A stretch of 6,788 nucleotides of DNA from Anaerolineales bacterium (GTDB lineage: Bacteria; Chloroflexota; Anaerolineae; Anaerolineales; E44-bin32): NCBI GenBank assembly GCA_030608865.1, contig JAUWDI010000049.1, positions 1 through 6,788 of the forward strand. Direction: 5' to 3'. Shown piece after piece: positions 1-5,534 of this stretch. The notes below the pieces were generated by a model, which worked only from the letters and a program-made list of their open reading frames with translations, was not told where the DNA came from and did no database searches. The first letter of the stretch is position 1. Each line of letters begins with the position of its first letter. The position numbers were made by a program, and so were the translations under genes.

Positions 1-11
1 CACAATCGAAT

Positions 12-15
12 GGAG
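12..15 (+). promoter_or_regulatory. Shine-Dalgarno site for the cupin gene
   Basis: GGAG with an 8-base spacer before the GTG at 24. It favours that start over the in-frame ATG at 42, which has no comparably good site in front of it, and over an extension past the left edge. Confidence 0.5.
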
Positions 16-23
16 CTCCATCT

Positions 24-338
24 GTGGAACAGTTGAGCGAGATGATTGATGTTCAGAGCGGGGCGATTGTGAGCCGCACGCTGTTGAAGGCGGTCAATGG
101 ATCGACCACGTTATTCGCGTTCGATGCGGGCCAAGAACTCAGCGAACATACTACGCCGAATGAAGCCCTGCTGATTGTGATCGAGGGGGAGACACTGGTC
201 TCGATCCGAGGTGATATGCATGATCTAACAACGGGGGATGTGATCACGCTCCCGGCCAATCAGCCCCACGCCGTAAAAGCGGAAAAGCAGTTCAAAATGC
301 TGTTGATCATGATGGATCTTGGAGAAAACGCATCCTGA
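24..338 (+). CDS. Small single-domain cupin protein
   Basis: A 104-residue protein that is almost entirely one cupin beta-barrel, of the small stand-alone type with the SEHT...EGE...LPANQPHA...FKMLL pattern. No substrate can be named; such proteins are often annotated only as cupin-domain proteins, possibly metal-binding or sensory. Motif 1 spans about residues 36-55 (G36, H42, E47, G55) but has only one His: the second His of the classical HxH is Thr44. Motif 2 spans 71-86 (G71, P77, H82), with Ala86 where the classical motif has Asn. Metal binding, if any, would rest on H42, H82 and perhaps E47. There is no signal peptide or membrane segment, so it is probably cytoplasmic. The start is GTG at 24, supported by a GGAG 8 bases upstream; the frame stays open to the left edge and ATG at 42 is an alternative, so the N-terminus is not certain. 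It is convergent with the S9 peptidase gene. Confidence 0.85.
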   Translation: MEQLSEMIDVQSGAIVSRTLLKAVNGSTTLFAFDAGQELSEHTTPNEALLIVIEGETLVSIRGDMHDLTTGDVITLPANQPHAVKAEKQFKMLLIMMDLGENAS

Positions 339-412
339 TCAAGAATTAAGGCTCCGGGGACTTGTGAAAGGGTGTCTATTGTGTAACACACTGCACCGGA
401 AGCTTCTTCGAT

Positions 413-432
413 GGAAGGATCCAGTGCCTTCC
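413..432. other. Perfect 6-bp hairpin between convergent genes
   Basis: GGAAGG (413-418) and CCTTCC (427-432) are exact inverted copies around an 8-base loop that contains part of a GGATCC palindrome. It lies in the 104-base gap between the convergent cupin and S9 peptidase genes, 11 bases past the peptidase stop on the minus strand. That is where a shared bidirectional transcription end would be expected. Neither side carries the T-run of an intrinsic terminator, so a terminator role is only a possibility. The rest of 339-442 holds nothing I recognise. Confidence 0.25.
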
Positions 433-442
433 CGGTAGACTA

Positions 443-2407
443 TTAGTCAAGATTGTGGATTTCAACGGGCGTGATCCTTGCGGGTAATTCGAACCCAAGG
501 ATTCTTGAATAGAAATATAGCTCTGCATCGAGGCAACTTTCGATCGTCTCCGAGCGACGGAAGCCATGCTGTTCGCCCTCGAAAGTGAGATAAGCATAGG
601 GGAGACCTTTCTCGCTAAGCGCTTTCGCGAGAATTTCGGATTGTTCTGGATTGACAACTTTGTCCTCGAGCCCTTGAAAAAGGATGACAGGAGATGAAAG
701 CCGATCTGTATGGTAAATTGGCGATCTATCCCGATATAGATCTTCCTTCTCGGGGTAGGGCCCGATGAGTGAGTCAAGGTAACGTTCTTCGAATTTGTGT
801 GTGTGTTGGGCGAGGATGGCAGCATCTGCTACGCCGTAGTAACTCGCACCTGCGGCGAAAACCTCATGGAAAGTTAAAGCACACAAGGTTACATACCCTC
901 CAGCGCTGCCCCCGCAGATCAACAAGCGTTCACCATCGACTTTGCCACACTTGGCCAAGAACAGAGCCGCGTTCACACAATCCTCGACATCGACGATCCC
1001 CCATTCACCTTTCAATTGATCGCGATAGGGCCTCCCATAACCCGTGCTCCCGCCGTAATTAACGTCAGCGATGGCGAAACCCCGGCTGGTCCAGAATTGG
1101 ATATCGGGCTGAAAATGAGACCGAGCAGCGGATGTCGGCCCACCATGGCTGAGAACGATCAGAGGCGGTTTCTCATTCGCGGACGCCTCGAAGGAGGCAT
1201 TCGCGGGCGGGTAGAAGTAGGTGTAGGACGTACGGCCACCTTCAGAAGGAAAGGCGATGTGCTCGGGAACAGAAATGAAACCCAGATCAATCTCATGCTC
1301 CATTGAAATATGAACGACATGGCACTCACCTGTCTCCGGGTTGAGGAACGCTAAACCCGGCTCTGTCGTATGCGTACCGGCGAGGAACCAGACCTGCCCA
1401 AGAGCATCAGATTGGATTGTCGGCAATTCGAAAGCGGAGAAGGTTGTAGAGAACTCTTCAAGCTTCCCATCATGAGGTGTGAGAACACCGATACGGGATA
1501 TCCCCATATCGAGAAATAAACAAACGATTCGACCATCGGGGAGGAAGGTATAGGTGGAGTACTCGAGCATCCATTGGGGAAATCCGAAGTCAGCTTCGCG
1601 TTCGTGAAGAGCTACAATCTTGCTTTCATCGAGTGCGTACAGATTCCACCAACCGGTCCTGTCGGAAATAAAATGTAGAACTCCCTGGCGATTCCACTCG
1701 GGTTGAAATATGGATTCGTTCATCCCGCCTGCTACTTTGTGGATGTCCTCCAACTTTCCATCTCTAAAATCCCCAACCCATAGTTCGGTTCCATCCCAGG
1801 GCATATTCGGATGGTCCCATGTCAGGAATGCGAGTTTCTTTCCATCCGGGCTGAAACGAGGGGAACCGTAGAAGTCGTGGCCTGAAGCGAGAATTGCTGG
1901 CTCGATTGATCCATCTGTTGGAAGTATCACCAATTCATTCGCCACCTGACCGTCTGTTTCATGACGTTCACGGATGCACACGAGTGATTCTTTATCATTT
2001 GAGAGGCGGATCGCAGCATATCTCAAGCCGGCGGTGATCTCAGGTTCCGGTGTGATCGGTTGTGCAGATTTGCCCTCCTGCTGCCGGTAGATGCGTTGGT
2101 CTGTGTAATTGCAGAAGTAGATAACTCCTTCGGCGACGAAGTAAGAGCCTCCGCCATATTCATGAACACGAGTCCTAACATTGAAATCCGGAGGTGTCAT
2201 GCACTCGATATTTTTATCGTCAGCGTGTCGAAGGATGACATAGCGGCCACCTTCCTGGGGTCTACCGACGACCCAGTAGATGTCATTGCCATCAATAAGA
2301 ACCTCTCGAGGCAATGCGCTGTGCCCCATTCCTGACTGGGCAACGAATGGTGCTGAAATGGGCGATTCCCAGGTTCCATAAGGTGCAATTATTTTCGATG
2401 TTCCCAT
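443..2407 (-). CDS. S9-family serine peptidase (acylaminoacyl/prolyl oligopeptidase type)
   Basis: A 654-residue peptidase that should hydrolyse short peptides or acylated N-termini, as S9 enzymes do; the exact specificity cannot be read here. The N-terminal beta-propeller (about 1-385) shows TolB/DPP-like blades, including RFSPDGKKLAFLTWD (184-198), PWDGTELWV (203-211) and SDRTGWWNLYAL (248-259), plus a VHEYGGGSY motif (81-89). The alpha/beta-hydrolase domain (about 395-640) has the oxyanion-region HGGPTS (421-426), NYGGSTGYGR (450-459), the nucleophile Ser501 in GGSAGG, Asp582 in GLEDKVV and His614 in EGEQHGF, so the catalytic triad looks complete. There is no signal peptide, so it is probably cytoplasmic, with the propeller filtering substrates by size. 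The ATG start at 2407 follows a good Shine-Dalgarno site. Length is normal for the family. It lies 76 bases downstream of mltG on the same strand and may be the tail of that transcript, though no functional link to it is evident. Confidence 0.94.
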   Translation of the reverse strand: MGTSKIIAPYGTWESPISAPFVAQSGMGHSALPREVLIDGNDIYWVVGRPQEGGRYVILRHADDKNIECMTPPDFNVRTRVHEYGGGSYFVAEGVIYFCNYTDQRIYRQQEGKSAQPITPEPEITAGLRYAAIRLSNDKESLVCIRERHETDGQVANELVILPTDGSIEPAILASGHDFYGSPRFSPDGKKLAFLTWDHPNMPWDGTELWVGDFRDGKLEDIHKVAGGMNESIFQPEWNRQGVLHFISDRTGWWNLYALDESKIVALHEREADFGFPQWMLEYSTYTFLPDGRIVCLFLDMGISRIGVLTPHDGKLEEFSTTFSAFELPTIQSDALGQVWFLAGTHTTEPGLAFLNPETGECHVVHISMEHEIDLGFISVPEHIAFPSEGGRTSYTYFYPPANASFEASANEKPPLIVLSHGGPTSAARSHFQPDIQFWTSRGFAIADVNYGGSTGYGRPYRDQLKGEWGIVDVEDCVNAALFLAKCGKVDGERLLICGGSAGGYVTLCALTFHEVFAAGASYYGVADAAILAQHTHKFEERYLDSLIGPYPEKEDLYRDRSPIYHTDRLSSPVILFQGLEDKVVNPEQSEILAKALSEKGLPYAYLTFEGEQHGFRRSETIESCLDAELYFYSRILGFELPARITPVEIHNLD

Positions 2408-2411
2408 GATT

Positions 2412-2416
2412 TCTCC
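2412..2416 (-). promoter_or_regulatory. Shine-Dalgarno site for the S9 peptidase
   Basis: On the minus strand GGAGA lies 4 bases before the ATG whose first base is 2407 (TTGGAGAAATC-ATG). It fixes the start of the peptidase and shows that this genome uses canonical ribosome binding sites. Confidence 0.6.
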
Positions 2417-2483
2417 AAGTTGGATGTGGTATAGACAGAGCGCAAACTAGATGTAACAAGCAAATAAAATTGACGGTTAAGGT

Positions 2484-3623
2484 CTACGGGCAAGCGTTGT
2501 TTAAATGCTCTTCAAAAGTGACGGCGAAGGCGTGCCCTCCGGATCCGTCGCATAGTGTGCGGAAGTACAACTCATTCGTTTGGTCAGGGAAGGCCACGGC
2601 CCTGAGTGACTCGAGGCCGGGGTTTGCAATCGGGCCGACTGGAAGGCCCGCATAGCGGTATGTGTTGTAAGGCGAATCAATCTCCAGATCATCATATGTC
2701 AGCGCCAATTTCCACCAGCTGCCATCCGCTTGAACGCCGAGTGCGAATTGAACGGTTGGGTCGGTTTCAAGCAGCATGCCAAGTTTAAGGCGATTGTGAA
2801 ACACTGCGGCAATGCGAGCGCGTTCCTCGGGCAGGACGGCCTCGCGTTCAACTATTGAAGCGAGGGTCACACCTTCGAAAATTGTCAGACCCTGATTGGT
2901 AAATGCCTGGCGGATATCCTGATCGAGGCGTTTCTCGAAATTTGTAAGCATCGCGAAAACGAAATCTTGAGCGCTTGACTCTGGATCGATTGAGTATGTG
3001 TCTGGGAAGAGGAAGCCCTCCAAAGTGGATGAAGCGGGCATATCAAAACTATGAGTAAAAAAAAGGGGAGGGGTTGAAGTCTCTTCAAGGAATTCGCTCT
3101 CCCCAAATCCAGAATTGAGATCCGAAAACAATTGTGCAATTTGCTCGCGTCTCCATCCTTCAGGGATCGTGATTGTATTCTGGAGGGGTTGTGAAGATTG
3201 GAGCGCCTCAGCGATCTCCCGAATTGTCATCTCGCCGCGCAGTGTGTAAAGGCCGGCATCAATTCCTCGGTCTAAGCCGCGATAGCGCAGATAAAATCGA
3301 AGAACATTGGGTTGGTCCAGGATGCCAGCCTGGCTCAGGCGTTGAATGACGGCGCTTGCGGTTTCGCCTTCAATTACCGTGAGATCGATTGTTGTGCCAG
3401 GCGGTCCTGCTGGCGCATCGAGCGCACCTTGATTTAGAAGTAGATACAGCCCCAGAGTTGTCTCCTGGAGCTGGGGGAGCGACGGGTCTGGCTCGCCAAC
3501 GCTCTCCGGAACCATTGGAAGCCCGAAGACTACTGCGCCGACAGCCCAAACGCCCAGGCAGATGGCAACACCAAATACAACGAAAAAGAACACCAATAAA
3601 CAGGACTTAATCAATTTGGGCAT
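2484..3623 (-). CDS. mltG: Endolytic murein transglycosylase MltG (YceG family)
   Basis: A 379-residue membrane-anchored lytic transglycosylase. The family cleaves nascent peptidoglycan strands near the membrane and acts as a terminase of glycan elongation. One N-terminal membrane helix (about 7-35) is followed by a proline-rich linker (about 37-78), a LysM-like subdomain (about 80-145) and the YceG catalytic domain (about 150-375). Family signatures are TIPEGWRREQIA (152-163), LEGFLFPDTY (201-210), LASIVEREA (254-262), RLKLGMLLETDPTVQFALG (278-296), SPYNTYRYAGLPVGPIANPG (317-336) and GSGGHAFAVTFEEH (360-373). Glu259 in ASIVERE matches the catalytic Glu of Escherichia coli MltG. No signal-peptidase cleavage site or lipobox is evident, so the helix should remain as an anchor with the catalytic domain outside. 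The ATG at 3623 has AGGA 8 bases upstream and overlaps the end of ruvX by 17 bases. The product ends directly after the YceG domain. Confidence 0.96.
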   Translation of the reverse strand: MPKLIKSCLLVFFFVVFGVAICLGVWAVGAVVFGLPMVPESVGEPDPSLPQLQETTLGLYLLLNQGALDAPAGPPGTTIDLTVIEGETASAVIQRLSQAGILDQPNVLRFYLRYRGLDRGIDAGLYTLRGEMTIREIAEALQSSQPLQNTITIPEGWRREQIAQLFSDLNSGFGESEFLEETSTPPLFFTHSFDMPASSTLEGFLFPDTYSIDPESSAQDFVFAMLTNFEKRLDQDIRQAFTNQGLTIFEGVTLASIVEREAVLPEERARIAAVFHNRLKLGMLLETDPTVQFALGVQADGSWWKLALTYDDLEIDSPYNTYRYAGLPVGPIANPGLESLRAVAFPDQTNELYFRTLCDGSGGHAFAVTFEEHLNNACP

Positions 3624-3999
3624 TGAGATATTCCTGCAGAATCACGGCTGCGGCGCGTGCATCAAGAAGTTGATCCGCCTTATGAATTTGAAGGGCAGCC
3701 TGGGTTGAACCGCTCTCATCCCACGTCAGGATGGGGATGGTTGCGGTTTCGCACAGAGCTTCAACGAGGCGCAGCGCTTTCCTGGCCTGAGGTCCTGGCA
3801 TTCCTTCTGAATCATAGGGAATGCCAACCAATATCATGCCTGCCTCATGATTTTCTGCCGCAAGGATGATCTCACGCGCATCGGCAGCGCGGGAAGTATG
3901 CTCAAGCACCAACAGTGGACGAGCGATCAGCCCTGTTGGATCGCTAATGGCCAGACCGTGGCGTTTGTCACCCGGGTCAACAGCGAGGATCCTGCTCAT
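3607..3999 (-). CDS. ruvX: RuvX/YqgF-type putative pre-16S rRNA nuclease / Holliday-junction resolvase
   Basis: A 130-residue RNase-H-fold protein of the YqgF/RuvX family, which has been linked both to Holliday-junction resolution and to maturation of the 16S rRNA 5' end. The N-terminal strand carries the motif AVDPGDKRHGLAISDPTG (6-23) with the first acidic residue Asp8. The middle strand ILVGIPYDSEG (56-66) fits the VGLP-x-x-x-x-G pattern. The usual DERxTT motif is here WDESGST (93-99), keeping Asp94 and Glu95, and the last acidic residue is Asp113 in LDARAAAVILQEYL (112-125). The loop between these two motifs is shorter than usual, making the protein slightly shorter than a typical 135-150-residue member. 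The ATG at 3999 shares an ATGA with the stop of the upstream gene and has a strong GGAGG 7 bases ahead. Cytoplasmic, and probably translationally coupled to both neighbours. Confidence 0.92.
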   Translation of the reverse strand: MSRILAVDPGDKRHGLAISDPTGLIARPLLVLEHTSRAADAREIILAAENHEAGMILVGIPYDSEGMPGPQARKALRLVEALCETATIPILTWDESGSTQAALQIHKADQLLDARAAAVILQEYLNAQID

Positions 4000-5510
4000 G
4001 TGCCTGCCTCCCAGGGATAGCGAACTTGAATTTGCAAGTCGAGAAGAGGAAAACGGCGAAGCCAGGATGGGCTGATGTCCACGCTTAAGACTTCCTCATA
4101 GGGAACAGTTCCATTCAAGTCTACAAGTGCATCCGAGACTTTCTTTCCCCTGACGATTTGTTGGACTAATAAGGGGTCGAACACTGTAAATATCCGGGCA
4201 GATATCGTTACATCAATGTTGGCTTCCTCACCAACATTATCGTATTCAATATCAGCGATTTCTAGAATCTTCAGTGTACCCGGCTGTACATCCTCATCTC
4301 TGGAGAAATCCTCGGCTACAACGAAATTCAAAGCAGAGTGGAGTTGATCTGAGGAATATACAAGCCCTTCGAATTCTAAAATCAAGATTAATTCAAGTGA
4401 ATCGGCAGCGTCTCCGATTTCGCTGCTAAATCGCTCCTCAATGGTTTCGACAACTCGAATGCTGCCTGGGATGATGTTCTCATCCTCCTGTGCCAAGCCT
4501 AGCAAAGCCTGATTTGCCTCATCGAATAAGTTGTCTTCCAATTCCGAGCGAACGCGAACCATGTCTGCCGGCGATACGGCACTTCGAACCTGGAGCGAGC
4601 CACCTGTGAGTTGGTTTGGATTAGAAACAGAAGCGGATAATCCAAGAGGGCCATCGACTGCCTGGATCGCTTCTGCGGAAACATTGCCTTCAGGCCCTGG
4701 CAAAGAGGCGACAACTTCAACAGTGACCTGCGATCCTTCCTCTGGATCGAGGTTGAAGCGCGCTTGTGTTACGAAGTGGGGCCTAGCTGGGTCGAGCGTT
4801 CGAACTGTCGTACCTGCCGGGATTGCGAGGCTCTGGTCCGTTAAGTTCGTGAACATGACCTCGCCACGAGCAGGCTGATCTGGTTGAGCGGCTCTTCCGG
4901 TTGTCGGTAGTCGGAGCTGGCCTTCCAGTACCGATTGGACTTGTCGAGCAGGAAGTTGATGCGTATTCGCGACAATTCCAGACTGTTCCAAATCTAATTC
5001 AATGGAATAGGTTTTGAGAATATCCATTGTCTCCGGCTCAATTGTGATCACCGCCTGTGGGACGAGCAGGATAGCTAGGACTAAAATAGCCAGGAAACCA
5101 ACAGAAAAAAAAGTGACTCGGAAGGCGAGATTCGTTAGATGAGGATTTATTAATGCATGTTTTGGTGCTGGTTTTGGAGAAGAAGAATCTATCGTAGATA
5201 TGGGTTTAGGAATTTTTCGTGCACCTCGAACTCGCCAGGCCTTTTCAGATTGGAACTCGAGAGATTCGAACGTGGGTATATGAAGAGCTTCCGCATGATG
5301 CAGCACATCAGGATCGAGCGTGACAAGTCCGATCTGGGTTCCAAGTTTACGTGCGTAGCGTTGGAGCATTACCAGATCGAAGCGTCGAGAGAGCACTCTC
5401 CCGCGTCCCGGCCAGACGATGAGTACGCGCGGCGCTTGAGTCCAGCTTAATTTATCGCGGACGGAGTTGTAATCATCGTCAGGTTCTAGATAGACAATTT
5501 GTGTTTTCAC
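3996..5510 (-). CDS. Membrane-anchored baseplate-J/gp47-like protein of unknown function
   Basis: A 504-residue protein with three visible parts. Residues 1-95 form an alpha/beta-looking domain (strands QIVYL, RVLIVW, QIGLVTLD; LDPDVLHHAEALHIPTFESL) that suggests a Rossmann-like fold and is probably cytoplasmic. A basic, Pro/Ser-rich linker (about 96-120) leads to one membrane helix at about 131-152. Outside lies a beta-rich region whose part 214-305 resembles the baseplate-J barrel of phage and contractile-injection proteins: GEVMFTNLTDQSLAIPAGT (216-234), VTQARFNL, then PGPEGNVSAEAIQ (271-283) and SNPNQLTGGS (296-305). The C-terminal part (about 310-500) is acidic and beta-rich, ending in PSWLRRFPLLDLQIQVRYPW (481-500). 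No other phage or injection-system gene is nearby, so a structural cell-envelope role is more likely than a true baseplate. The start is GTG at 5510, 24 bases after alaS; the leader is C/T-rich with no recognisable Shine-Dalgarno site. The fold assignment rests on motif likeness only, and the function is unknown. Confidence 0.75.
   Translation of the reverse strand: MKTQIVYLEPDDDYNSVRDKLSWTQAPRVLIVWPGRGRVLSRRFDLVMLQRYARKLGTQIGLVTLDPDVLHHAEALHIPTFESLEFQSEKAWRVRGARKIPKPISTIDSSSPKPAPKHALINPHLTNLAFRVTFFSVGFLAILVLAILLVPQAVITIEPETMDILKTYSIELDLEQSGIVANTHQLPARQVQSVLEGQLRLPTTGRAAQPDQPARGEVMFTNLTDQSLAIPAGTTVRTLDPARPHFVTQARFNLDPEEGSQVTVEVVASLPGPEGNVSAEAIQAVDGPLGLSASVSNPNQLTGGSLQVRSAVSPADMVRVRSELEDNLFDEANQALLGLAQEDENIIPGSIRVVETIEERFSSEIGDAADSLELILILEFEGLVYSSDQLHSALNFVVAEDFSRDEDVQPGTLKILEIADIEYDNVGEEANIDVTISARIFTVFDPLLVQQIVRGKKVSDALVDLNGTVPYEEVLSVDISPSWLRRFPLLDLQIQVRYPWEAGT
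4007..4011 (-). promoter_or_regulatory. Strong Shine-Dalgarno site for ruvX inside the upstream gene
   Basis: GGAGG on the minus strand, 7 bases before the ruvX ATG, embedded in the last codons of the baseplate-J-like gene. Together with the ATGA overlap it allows both re-initiation and independent entry of ribosomes at ruvX. Confidence 0.65.
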
Positions 5511-5534
5511 AATTTTTGAAAGGGGGAGAGACGA

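Noticed and set aside
348..363. A possible stem after the cupin stop (AAG...CTT)
   Set aside because: It has only short pairs with a mismatch, little room for a loop, and no T-run, so it is not a credible terminator.
380..390. Near-palindrome TGTGTAACACA between the convergent genes
   Set aside because: It is short and single-copy, and it lies at the 3' ends of both genes where an operator is not expected.
376..825. A 149-codon open frame on the minus strand within and past the end of the S9 peptidase gene
   Set aside because: It overlaps the conserved catalytic Asp/His region of the peptidase in another frame, is rich in Ser, Arg and Lys with no recognisable motif, and is a shadow of the real gene.
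769..1306. Two plus-strand open frames opposite the peptidase catalytic domain
   Set aside because: They are antisense to the GGSAGG and HGGPTS coding region; their Arg/His-rich translations show no domain and follow from the codon pattern of the real gene.
2428..2456. A possible promoter on the minus strand before the S9 peptidase (TATACC with TTACAT 17 bases upstream)
   Set aside because: Only four of six -10 positions and two of six -35 positions match the consensus. The gap is AT-rich enough for this to occur by chance, so the peptidase could equally be read through from mltG.
3996..5510. A prophage or contractile-injection remnant, suggested by the baseplate-J-like barrel
   Set aside because: No other tail, sheath, tube, integrase or attachment-site sequence is present, and the gene is tightly packed between housekeeping genes with a membrane anchor of its own.
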